Of a stretch of 64,000 nucleotides of DNA, positions 1 to 9,649 are shown one piece after another. The DNA is taken from contig WACJ01000261.1 of assembly GCA_008973525.1 (NCBI GenBank), positions 186,001 through 250,000 of the forward strand. The letters run 5' to 3'. Each line of letters starts with the position of its first letter. Positions within the stretch are counted from its first letter, which is position 1. Made by a program: the position numbers and the translations under genes. The DNA is from Stenopsyche tienmushanensis (lineage: Eukaryota > Arthropoda > Insecta > Trichoptera > Stenopsychidae). A model generated the notes under the pieces. The model was not told the origin of the DNA and ran no database searches. It saw only the letters and a program-made list of their open reading frames with translations.

Positions 1-234
1 ACCTTTGGGCAATGTTGCAAAATAATATCATTTATGAGCTCATTGTTTGATAAATCCAACTTTGGTCCAGATTATGGCGTTGAGTTTGCTGATGAATGTG
101 TTGCATGCTGCACGAACTTCTATGGAATATGCGCACATTCTCATAGAAGACTCGTTTTTAGACTCTCCACATTATAATAGACACCCTGGCCTTCAAAATA
201 TTCCATATGAAGATATCGGCAGAGTTCAGATATT

Positions 235-335
235 GTGTAGAAGTACTATGGATCGAAATATTTGAGAATATTTAAACGTGTAGGGGTACCTTTACAGCAT
301 GATTTACGAATGTATTATGAGACGCAAAATACCCG
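235..335 (-). repeat. Interspersed repeat fragment (subfamily of the piggyBac-like short element)
   Basis: The reverse complement of this stretch matches parts of 19985-20175 and 25205-25420. The shared core runs from a GTCTCATCATACACTC-like block through TGTAAAGGTACCCCTACACG to TCTAAATATT. No coding sense was seen. It is a short degraded copy without recognisable ends. Confidence 0.6.
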
Positions 336-639
336 TTACTATTTCAGTCTGTTTCTTATCCTTTAATGATTTGAAGAAGCATTAAAATCTTCTTTAGTAA
401 AGATAAATTATCGAATATCGAAAAAAACGACATAACTTATGGGAATGTCTAATACAAAAACAAATCAAAGAGAAAATCAAATGCCTATTTTGGTAATATG
501 TACTTGGATATGATTGTGTTATAGCAGCAATTTTAGCAGAATGATTTATTTTCTTTCCGATAATTAATATATATTATATATTAAAATTGAATGATATATA
601 AGGGAATAGTATAAATGATATTTATTTTATTTTGTTGGT

Positions 640-945
640 ATTATTATAAATTTGAACAAACATACAAACGTTGATTTTTATATATAAGATCTACTCTAAG
701 TTAATTGTACTATATTTATATTATTTGAGAAAGTGCAAACAATAAGTTGGCAAAGTTTTATCGCAATCAAATAAACGGTATGGCAGCGCATTAAATACAG
801 ACAAACAAACATTATTTTTTTTATATATTAGATTATGCCTATGTTACTCGCGAAATCTTTAGCAATAAGTGAACGAAGTTTTATCGCAATCCAATAAACG
901 GTATGGCAGCGCATGTCGAACGAACAAACCCCAATTCATTTTAAA
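640..945 (+). repeat. Interspersed repeat R-A, copy 1, with internal 51-bp duplication
   Basis: The stretch is closely matched by 59636-59935 across the whole length, including the flanking AT-rich lead and the trailing AACAAA...CCAATTCATTTT. Inside it, 741-791 and 864-914 are direct repeats of the same 51-bp block, 46 of 51 bases identical by hand count, each ending in GGTATGGCAGCGCAT. No terminal inverted repeat, target duplication or open frame was found, so the class is unknown. Confidence 0.75.
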
Positions 946-960
946 TGAACTATACTACGC

Positions 961-1012
961 TCTATAAATGAACCTTAACACTATTGATAGCATACAATAT
1001 TCGTTCATTTAT
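961..1012 (+). repeat. Fragment of piggyBac-like short element
   Basis: The segment around ATAAATGAACCTTAACACT and ACAATATTCGTTCATTTA matches 57940-57990 and 63490-63550, which lie inside TTAA-bounded elements. Only this internal piece is present here. Confidence 0.55.
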
Positions 1013-1577
1013 CCAGAATATTCCTTAATGTTCAACTTGCATGGTATGTGCTTTCTGTTGTTCAGCTATTTTTGCCTATTAATGTGTTGCGAAAATAAAA
1101 TGACAGGGTTATCGTGCAAGTCTGTCAGCTTACTTCTGAATGAGTAGATTTTGTAAAGGAAGGCTAATAACGCCACCCCAGAACGGTCAAGGGGGAATAA
1201 CAAAATCAGTCAACGATAAGAATGATGTTAGTATCATAATTATCAAAACAAACGCCTGCTCTTAAGACAACACGAACAAAAATCATCTTATCTTTGTTGA
1301 AAGATCATAATAGCTTATCCGACCATAGCGATTTCAGTTAATTATACCTACATTTTATGACAGTTAAATGATTATTTAGAGTACATTTTTTTGTTGAATT
1401 GAAAAAATTGAGAATGTTTAGACTTGTAGGGGTACCTCAAGTAGGAGTTTAGACGTGTATGGGGACAGAGCAATTGATCAAGCTTATCGATCTACATAAA
1501 CAATACCTGATTTAACATATACAAACCCTAATACTGTTTCACCCATGAATATAAATCGATGCAGATCGGTTTTACTG

Positions 1578-1872
1578 CTATAAAATATCGATTATAATAT
1601 CCTCACGATGCTGTTTTTGTTTCATTGTGAGCAAACGCGGCACCCATCTTGCGCATAGCTTTCTCATGCTAAAATTTTCGGTCAATATGCGATGTACAGC
1701 ACTTTTTGAAATGCCTACAATGTATACTAGCTCGTGCATTTTCAGTCGACGGTCATCCAATGCCATTTTGTGGACTTCCTTCACTATTTCCGACGTGGTC
1801 ACCTCCCCTCTCCCGGTCAGACTCCCCCAGTGTAGAATCTATAGTTCACTTTGATATTGGTTGGACTGAGAT
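1578..1872 (-). pseudogene. mariner transposase N-terminal fragment with right terminal repeat
   Basis: The minus strand encodes a 74-codon open stretch with the mariner DNA-binding region. It has VHKMALDDRRLKMHELV, then a helix-turn-helix (VGISKSAVHRILTENF), then KLCARWVPRLLT followed by KQKQ. These are family hallmarks seen just before the catalytic domain. The catalytic domain itself is absent, so no active transposase is possible. The right end (1850-1872) carries a TATTGGTTGGACTGAG-like end shared with 24860 and 38980, which I take as the inverted repeat of this mariner group. The same group appears at 5060, 23660 and 38660. The frame past the conserved part is not meaningful. Confidence 0.85.
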
Positions 1873-1891
1873 ATTTCACATAAATGTATTG

Positions 1892-2127
1892 TACGATCAG
1901 CCCTTCTATAGGGTCAATATAGTGATCAAATATTTTTCCAACTCTTTAAACAATTGTAATATTGTATTGGATCTTTCTAAGCTTAATTTTTCATTAGGTT
2001 CATTTAAATTGATTTCCAAGCTTTCTTCGCTGACATTATTTACCTTTTTCATAAGGCCGAGTTACCAAATCTTCTTTATTTAATTCCATGTCCAAAAACG
2101 TATAAACGTATAAAAGGGTTGACTGTA
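1892..2127 (-). mobile_element. pogo/Tigger-like short deletion derivative
   Basis: The ends are inverted repeats bounded by TA. The left reads TA then CGATCAGCCCTTCTATA, and the right, reversed, reads TA then CAGTCAACCCTTTTATA. The minus strand keeps about 48 codons that stop just before the left repeat. They contain an acidic, leucine-rich tail (NEPNEKLSLER then LFKELEKYLI), which resembles the C-terminal tail of pogo/Tigger transposases. The TIRs and TA boundary are visible in the sequence, while the pogo assignment is inference from TIR style and this tail. A related right end lies at 47292-47318. Confidence 0.6.
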
Positions 2128-3376
2128 TAACATAACGTCGACCAATTTATTCCATGTTCATTTATAATGTTATGTTAAGCAAAGTCATATATGGTAAAAA
2201 TATATTTTAACATTCAAAGCGGATGTACCAATTAACAATGGCGGTAAAATATTAATTATTTAAAGGATCGACAATAAAGTCGTAGATCAACATTCCTATT
2301 AAATCATAAAATAAGTAATTGCAGCAGAATGCGCTGCTTATTAATCATGCATTGTATCGATTCATCATTTTAAATTTACAATAAAAAAACGATCGCGGAA
2401 CGATGAATGATACGATTTTCCGTCGAGAAAATTGATTTATGATCGTCGAATCATTTAAAAGTGTTCGTTCGTATGTCAAATATCACCATTTTGGCAGTTC
2501 GCTGGGCGCGTTTTTTAATGGACTTCCTGCAAATCGGAAAATTGGATTTAAAAATCGATTTTAAATCAATTAAATATGTATCGGATGGCGCAACGAGACA
2601 ATCTCTTTTAATGCAAATCGGTTGCGAAAAGTAATCGAATGCTGAATATTTTTTTTTCGCCGCACTCCCGTTGAATTTCATATGCGTTTATGGTGTTTAT
2701 GTGTTCAATTTTTGTCCAGTATCGAAGAAAGTCCACCGTGAAATGCTAAACTCATTCCACGATATGATTTCGGGGATCAATGAACTGTGATGACTCTAGG
2801 AAGTGAAAAATGAGTCGTTCCACCTTAAAGTTTGAGATGCTGCGAGCCTGAACTGGATTCCTATCGACCAGGTCTTAGCACCTGGCAGATCTTCTCAAAC
2901 GAAGATGTCAAATGGCGTAGAAATTCTTTCACTTGCGAATATTTTTGGCTGATATATCTAATATTTTGCATTGAATTTCCAGCATAATTTTGATGATATT
3001 CTATGACGAACGTCTTTTAATACTGTAATAAAGTACTTGGGGCTATTCAATTGATTTTTTTTAATAATAAAAAAAAAATATTTTCAGCTTCAGTATATCT
3101 AGTAACCGTAATAGATCATCTGTGCAACTGAAAAAAATCTGAAAAACCATTTCAAATCAATAAAAACAAATTCTAAGCATGTGAAGAATGCTGCAAACTG
3201 GAAGGCTTATTTAAAGGTTCTATCTCTATTAGCCGGATGTTTATAAGGATATTAGATTTGCCAATTTAAGCAATATGGTCTAGGATATTCCGATGAAATT
3301 TTTCACTCTAAAGACAACAGAGAACATTTTGAGAGGCTCTATCGAACAGATGAATAAGAAAAGGCTGTCGGCCTTG

Positions 3377-3535
3377 CACGTGACCGCAGTTGCGACACGT
3401 GCAAGTTTGTTTGTCCTCCCACCACCCCCCTCGCGGCCGACATTACACGTGCAATGCACTTTGTATGCATTCGCCCACCTACATGCCTTCGCAGCTCCCA
3501 ATATATAAATCGAAGCGTCGATATTCCATACAAAA
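3377..3535 (+). promoter_or_regulatory. Candidate promoter: three CACGTG boxes and a TATA box
   Basis: Three perfect CACGTG E-boxes lie at 3377-3382, 3396-3401 and 3446-3451 in a locally GC-rich patch, followed by TATATAAA at 3502-3509. The spacing and order resemble a TATA promoter firing to the right, with a start expected near 3535. CACGTG is known to bind bHLH factors such as Myc/Max or CLOCK/CYCLE. No downstream open frame of convincing length was found, so the transcript, if any, is unknown. Confidence 0.3.
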
Positions 3536-3919
3536 TCACATACATCCAATCATAGAATTCCACATTTGCCAAAATTTCAAAAACGAATCCAACATGAATA
3601 GAATCTACATGATGAAACCATAAGATGCTATTCTGTGTGTGCGTTCCAAAAAGAAGACGGAGCGTGACAAAATACTTCGAAATACCGAAACAACAATAAG
3701 GAAGCAATTAAGAACGAGAGAGGTGCAAGAATCGCATGCAATACCCCATCACGATGTGATGAAATTGTGTTTATATTATTAATTTTCCCCCTTTTTGAAG
3801 ACGCGATTCAGCCGAAATCGCTCGGAGCAATGTCGCCCGTGCAATTCAATTCATTTGAAAACCAGCAGCAGATTTAGTAGTCCCATAAGAACCCATTCTA
3901 TCAAAGGAAACAAAAAAAA

Positions 3920-4246
3920 AAAGGAAAAAATATCTTTATATCTCAACATAATCTCCTTGCAGCTCACCAAATCTTATACAACAGAGCTATTTATTCAAGC
4001 TTGAAAAAATAAAATAATCCGAGAGGGCTAAGTCTGGCAAATAGGGTGCATAAGGAAGCAATTCGTACTTAAACTCATTGATTTTGGCCGCGTTTCATCG
4101 CTCAAACGATGCAATACGTTCGCACAATACTCGTCGTTGATCGTTTTTCCTTTTTGAGGATAATCAACGAAGATTATTTCAGTCTTCACCTTCTTTTGAG
4201 TCGATTCTGCCCTTTCGGTCCATTGTTCCTTTGTCTCCATGGTCAT
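3920..4246 (-). pseudogene. mariner transposase C-terminal half, internally deleted
   Basis: The minus strand begins with ETKEQWTERAESTQKKVKT, followed by IIFVDYPQKGKTINDEYCANVLHRL, the mariner block around the second catalytic region. After a frame change it reads APYLPDLALSDYFIFSSL, matching the SPDLAPSDYFLFP motif. It then jumps to a short tail ending GELQGDYVE, a normal mariner C-terminus. The stretch between SDYFIF and the tail is missing, and there is at least one frameshift. It belongs to the same group as the pieces at 4705 and 37321. It is not functional. Confidence 0.85.
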
Positions 4247-4704
4247 TAATTAATAATGATCCTTCAACGTTCAAAGTCGCTTAAAGGGTATATAATTGTG
4301 CATCGAAAAGACGGAAATACATTTTAAATTTGTTCATATAATAGCTGTTTTACTGTTATTATTATATTTTTTCCCGTAAAAGGATCGTCTTTTGATTAAA
4401 AATAATATTTTGGCTCGAATGACTGTTTAAAATGTCATGCATTAAATATAGCCACAAGTCTGGAATAAGCATTAGGTTCGTATTCTTCGGCGATTATCGG
4501 ATTCAAATGAGATAAAGCCTTATTTAATTACAGCTTTCGAGAGGTCTTAGAATTAACTTGATGGCAAGTGTAGTCTTTATTTGATAAAATGCATTTTTGT
4601 GATTCGGTAATATTTCTTAAAGTATCAAATGTTTAATTATAAATATACGTAATGATTTATATTTATTTAAATCAAAGACTTAAAGTCTATTTTCAGTGTA
4701 TCAT

Positions 4705-4834
4705 ACTCGCCGTTGATTGTTTTTCCTTTTTGAAGATAATCAATGAAAATTTTTGATTTTGCCTGCAGATTGAACTATCTTCGTTTTCATTGGAGCCGAT
4801 TGTTCTCTTTCAATTCTTTGTCTTTCCGCATTAC
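4705..4834 (-). pseudogene. mariner C-terminal piece, left part of mariner-LINE chimera
   Basis: The minus strand reads QAKSKIFIDYLQKGKTINGEYD, the mariner block just before the third catalytic region. Upstream it is joined to a degraded equivalent of the QWTERAES segment. At 4834/4835 the match stops and a LINE fragment in the opposite orientation begins. The same boundary recurs at about 37543. The missing N-terminal half resumes at 5060. Confidence 0.75.
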
Positions 4835-5045
4835 TGGACGTCCTAGTTCTTGCGGATTTATTCGGGCATGACGTCTGATCACGAGGCGTTCATTCGTCAT
4901 ATCATCGGTCCGAAAAGCGGACCGGTTGGGCACACAGACTTTGGAAACTCTTCTTTTAGAGCTTTTTGCGACATTTTTAACGAAAAATGCATACCCGGGG
5001 TCTTCTATCATCTGTACGATTACAGAAGCAATCTTAGTAGCATGA
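4835..5045 (+). mobile_element. LINE (I/Jockey/R1-like) C-terminal fragment inside a mariner
   Basis: The stretch starts with ATTACTGGACGTCC and continues with a block GACGTCTGATCACGAGGCG...GCGGACCGGTTGGG. That block is shared with 37660-37740, 38340-38410 and 61630-61700. The better copy at 37578 shows this is the cysteine-rich C-terminal end of a LINE protein. About 100 bases with the CPCGD...HVLW motif have been deleted here. No poly-A tail remains. Confidence 0.7.
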
Positions 5046-5049
5046 ATAT

Positions 5050-5320
5050 ATAGCGCATAGTAGCACTCATATTGCGCGCAGCTTTGTGATGTCCAAATTT
5101 TCAGTCAATATGCGATATACAGCACATTGTGTAAAGCCTATCATGTATACTAGCTCGTGCACTTTCAGTCGACGGTCATCCAATACCATTTTTTAGAATC
5201 TTTTCGCAAATTTTCACAATGTTTGTTTTGGTAGCTTGTACGGTATTGCTTAAATTCTGCCACCCAATATCGTAAACGAATGAGCAAACTCCCCCAGAGT
5301 AGAAAACATCAATTTAAATA
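5050..5320 (-). pseudogene. mariner N-terminal piece, right part of mariner-LINE chimera
   Basis: The minus strand matches the N-terminal mariner segment at 1578-1872 and 38660-39005. It includes the counterpart of the KLCARWVP coding region (about 5060-5100), the helix-turn-helix region, and the leader complementary to CGTAAACGAATGAGCAAACTCCC. It is badly frameshifted. Taken with 4705-4834, it shows one mariner on the minus strand split by the LINE fragment. Confidence 0.7.
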
Positions 5321-5329
5321 TTTTTACCA

Positions 5330-6180
5330 TGTTACAGAGAGACATTTTAAGACAGTTAACTGCATTATTGTTATTAAATCTACATGATATAAAACGTTGA
5401 GTACCGCTTTTTCGAATGACTATCACCCCATTCTTCTAGAAATATTTGTCGCTTGAGGGCACGCATTTCAAATAAGGAAGTTTCCCTGCGTGGTTCGTCG
5501 CGGTTTTCCTCGCAGCTTTCATGACAATATAACCTTTCGTGATCGTCTGTCTTCCTACATCGCCAATGATCCATTGAAAAAACTGTATCGAATGATTAAT
5601 CATCGGACTATTATCTTAAGAGCTTGTCACGGCAGCATCATGAGAACCTGAATAAGACACGGAAAATCTGTATGGAAGCATCATTTTCATTACGTGACGA
5701 GTAGATATACATTTTTTTGTAAAAAGTACGCGGATGAGACCTTTATCAACGATCAAGGTCATCGCATGTCTTCCAATAGTAATTTTATGCGCTCCAACAG
5801 AAGGCTGTCATTGTCTTTGGATCACTATTATCATGTTTGTCACTCGTTTTTTGAAATTAGAATTACGAGAAATGGATCAAGAGCGCCAGTAAAAATTGCA
5901 TTTTCATATCGAACGACAGCTGAATTTATTCTTAAATTTGCATTTTGGCTATAAGAGATTCCGTTCAAAGCAATTTAATTGGGTCCTATTGCACGAGTGC
6001 ATTAATTTGAATTATTCCCATTGGTTGAAATTCTCCACTATAGTATTTTTATACGAGACTAGAATACCAAATATAGAAAATAATAATAATAACAGCACGC
6101 GATCTAATTTGATTGGCTGAAAGAAACTTCCAAAAATCAATAAAACAAGGAATCTCAAACTGTGAATTATCTATATCAAT
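5330..6180. other. No recognisable gene
   Basis: The stretch is AT-rich with only short unremarkable frames, such as 5380-5574 on the minus strand and 5694-5954 on the plus strand. Neither shows a family motif I recognise. Confidence 0.5.
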
Positions 6181-6185
6181 ATTTA

Positions 6186-6478
6186 TATATTTTAATTGCT
6201 TTAAACGTTAATAAAAAACGGGTTTTCGATCACATTTATTATTTTTAAAGACGAAATTATGTTTAAACTTTTACCTTAATCTAATATTTCGAACCACTTA
6301 TCGGGTTCATTTTCAAAGATTTTACTAATACTTTCGGTTTATTTAAAATGAAAATTAACCTAATGAGTGGTTAGAAATATCGAATAAATGCAAAATTTTA
6401 AATATAATTTTAAAAACAAAAAAAACGCGATTGAAAACCCGTTTTTTACTAACGTTTTAAGTAATTAAAAGCATATAA
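6186..6478. mobile_element. Foldback (long inverted repeat) element
   Basis: The left arm (about 6186-6305) and right arm (about 6361-6478) are inverted copies of each other across nearly their full length, with scattered mismatches and small gaps. The outer part reads TTTTAATTGCTTTAAACGTTA against TTTTAATTACTTAAAACGTTA. Next comes AAAAACGGGTTTTC in both arms, and the inner part includes AACCACT-T-A. A centre of about 55 bases separates them. No coding frame was found. An RNA crossing it could fold into a hairpin more than 100 bp long. Confidence 0.8.
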
Positions 6479-6479
6479 A

Positions 6480-8460
6480 CATAACTCGCGTAAATCTTAA
6501 AACTCCATATATATATTTCTACATAATTTTATAAATTAATTAAATAATTGCAAATTGAATTGCTGTCTAAAAATAAGATATATTTATATTGTCACCCTTC
6601 GTCGTTTCTCGTTTAAGATGACGCATTTAATCGAATATACACCCGAGCCAATTCCCAGATGACCTTATGCATATGCAATCACTTAAGAGTCCTTTGCGTC
6701 TCCATCGGGCAGATTGTTGCTAATTTTAAATCGAAATGAATTATGCATTCGAAGACAGTTCTTAAGCGGTAACATTGGCTTTCACTCGGACGCGAAAGAA
6801 AATCAACAAAGAATGATGATACAACAATCCTAACCTCATTAAAAAGCACTTGTCCCATTGACATATATATTTACATGAGAAAGAGAGAGAAATTACACTA
6901 TGGCACGCATAACTTGACATATTGATCGTGAAAGTTGCGTAACGATACAACTTGCATAATCGCCACCGTTCAACTAGGCAGAAGACGAGCGAATCGAACG
7001 AAATGCACACGGAATAATTAACGCACAAATTAACTCTGTACGTTTTGCTACGAGCCGTTCAAAAGGCGTTTAAAATTGCATTATGCATTGTTGCTTTTTC
7101 TGCAATTGGGTGATTCACTTTTGGCTCCTTTTTTTGGCGAGAAGCATCGCTTAAACTGTAAATTCGCGATTACACAAAAGCGTGTCAAATCGCCATGACT
7201 GGAAAAAATAGTCATGATACAAATTTAAAGCGAAATTCAGGTAAGCGAGTCTTCCAAATGCAGCGAGCGAGTCTTCTTCGTAACTGTTGCATAATCGGTC
7301 TGCAGAGGTGGTTTACGCTGGCTCTCAATATGTCTTTCTATACACTTTTAAGCACATAAAATATAAATACTATAAAATCATGCATTCAATTTCAGTATTT
7401 AAACCTGAATATCATCATTTGAATAACGATAATTTCTTTGGAAAAAATCATTTTCTCGCAATGGTGTTGATATGCATGTTATAATCACTCAAACAATCTC
7501 ATGCTTAAATCATAATTTCATTAATATAAACTCTTTGGGTGCTATATTATAACGTTAATGAATGATTGAAATTCAATATTTATTTAGGTGAAAATTAAAT
7601 GGTTATATCCGATGTTTGAGAAGCGATCGGCGTTGGATCATAAGCAGTGCCGCCCTCCTTTCTCTGGCGCTTTTCAGCGGATCACGAACCTACGATCATC
7701 ACGCTGTCATCTCAGGCCTTTTCAATTTATATATATTTAAACCACGTGCTCTTTTTATAATAATATTTTTTAAATGCACTCACAATATTATCAGAGAAGT
7801 AAATATTTAATATTCATTTATCTAAAATGATGTCATAATCTAAAAACATATTTAAAAATAAACAAGTCTCATGCGCATTAAAAATTTTAATATCGTGTAA
7901 ATTAGCATCTATTAATATATCTATTTATATCACCCGATTGATTGTATTTGATGACTCCACTTTTATTAACGTTATTAAAATGCTTTTTCCTGTATTGTTT
8001 AAGTTTATACCTATGTAATTGTTTTATAATTAATTTTGGATATAAGAATATAAATAAACTATTTTATCGTCGAGTAATAATAACGTATTTCCTAATATAC
8101 ATTTTTCGTTTCGAGAAGTTTTCCCCTTCCTTTCGAGGAAAACTGATCAGTCCTTTAAGACTATGGCGTAATACTAACCGCATTAAAGTTTTAAATTAAC
8201 TGACTTATCAATCCTTTCTAAGATCAATCCATCACTTGACTTGCATACCAAAAGCGCTCATTTGAGCGCTGGTCTATTTTTTAATATTTTATATAATATG
8301 TATTTTTCTAAATTTCTGTACCTAGGATGCTAGCTCTGGACTTCAAGTAGGCCTTTTTTATAATTCTGAATGCATATGGTGATCATCAACTAACTAATTT
8401 AGTTTTTTCATACAAAGGTCACCTAGAAAGTAGGATTACAACTTTTAATTGAAATTCACA
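6480..8460. other. AT-rich, no recognisable gene
   Basis: Only short frames without known motifs were seen. A small perfect palindrome (AGCGCTCATTTGAGCGCT) lies at about 8254-8271. Confidence 0.5.
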
Positions 8461-8464
8461 GGAT

Positions 8465-8848
8465 ATCTCGCATGCAACTTTTTGCAATCAAGTTTTCCCG
8501 GTACAATATCACCGAGACTTATCACGAGAAATGTCAGGAAATTTATCTCGACTTAATTCATACAATTCGAGTCGAGCACCGTACGGTGATCATTTCGCAC
8601 TTGACCTTCAATTTTTTAGCACAAGTTTGTCAGAAATCATTAATGGTCTCCTATTCTTTCTTCGTCGTGAGTATCAGTACGACATTCTCTAAACAACGTA
8701 ACCCATTTCGTGACATGTTGTCGACTAATCATATTACTATCATAAATATCCACGAGTTTCCGATGATCTTGTAAAGTCAAAAAACGGATCTCGCACGGAC
8801 AAGATGTAGGGGAAGCGCGCGACGACCTCTCCATCGGAAGAATTTATT
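8465..8848 (-). pseudogene. mariner-like transposase N-terminal region, degraded
   Basis: Reading from 8834 leftwards, the minus strand contains VTKWVTLFRECRTDTHDEER, which matches the W..FR.GR.D..D..R.GRP step of mariner helix-turn-helix proteins. Through frameshifts and stops it continues with VRNDHRTV and later IVPGKL..KKLHAR, the counterpart of LCARWVP. The 8700-8848 part is matched by 36590-36735. The element continues to about 9640 beyond an inserted retroposon. Confidence 0.65.
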
Positions 8849-8861
8849 GTAGCTAAGCAAA

Positions 8862-9503
8862 CCGATGCCCATCCATAAAACCCCCGGGGGGGGAGCCAAC
8901 CCTACGCCCGTGGGCAATGGTTGAACCCCTGGGGTAATGATATGGAGTAGAGTTGCACGAAAATAGCCTCGTCGGTTTACTCATCAAACGCTGCGAACCC
9001 ATAAAGAGGTGTGTGGAACAGCCAATTACGGTAGTTGGTGGAGACTGCGTCAAAGGCTCACCACTATCCTCAATAGCTTAGTCATACAAATAGGCTGTTC
9101 AAACAGCGACTCGTCTCCGTGGCTCGATACTACAAATGATCGAACAGTGCAGTTCGTCATTTTCTGCAGCCCCCTTCAAACTGAGGTTGAACTAGTGGTC
9201 GCAGTGAACCCGCGGTAGTATTCCTTTGAATTAGCTTTGTCCTCCGCCGTACCCTCAGGTGCAATAGTCTGAAGCTGTTTTTTCTGCATAAACCTCGCAT
9301 CCTCTGGAGGGCGAGGAGCAAAAAGAGTGGGCATCTGGATGCTCTGCGCGTAGCATTTCTAGCGGGGCTAAAAGATCAGTGGAAGACCCTCTCTATGCAG
9401 CTAGTCTGGGGTAACCCGGAACAGACCATACAACAGCGCAGAAAATGGGATCGCACATTAATGATCCCCCAATCCAGTTAGTTGATGTATGTCGTCTGTT
9501 ATC
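8862..9503. mobile_element. Retroposon insertion (copy 1, 642 bp) with 14-bp target duplication
   Basis: The insert is flanked by TGTAGCTAAGCAAA at 8848-8861 and TGTGGCTAAGCAAA at 9504-9517, 13 of 14 identical. The paralogous mariner at 36.7 kb reads straight through this point (…TGTGAATGAATAAAATGGCC…), giving an empty site. The insert starts CCGATGCCCATCCATAAAA with a C/G run and ends with GATGTATGTCGTCTGTTATC. It matches 23813-24808 but lacks about 380 internal bases. A target duplication of this length fits target-primed reverse transcription. No poly-A tail or reverse transcriptase was seen, so it is probably non-autonomous and its class is unresolved. Confidence 0.8.
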
Positions 9504-9640
9504 TGTGGCTAAGCAAAATGGCCGATAAACACGCAGGACCAAATATACTGATCGTTAGGATCCTCCTACATGCCAGGTGCATCAACTTCGAAACAAAAAT
9601 ATTTTTCTGGTTTCAGGAGCCCTTGTAATCTTATTTTCTG
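9504..9640 (-). mobile_element. 5' end of the interrupted mariner-like element
   Basis: The stretch from AAAATGGCCGATAAACACGC to CAGGAGCCCTTGTAATCTTA matches 36745-36865. It is the untranslated end of the mariner whose coding part lies at 8465-8848. Confidence 0.6.
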
Positions 9641-9649
9641 ATTACTTGA

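Noticed and set aside
4835..5045. GCGGACCGGTT palindromic block as a regulatory hairpin
   Set aside because: The same block recurs in four LINE fragments and reads as coding sequence in the best copy.
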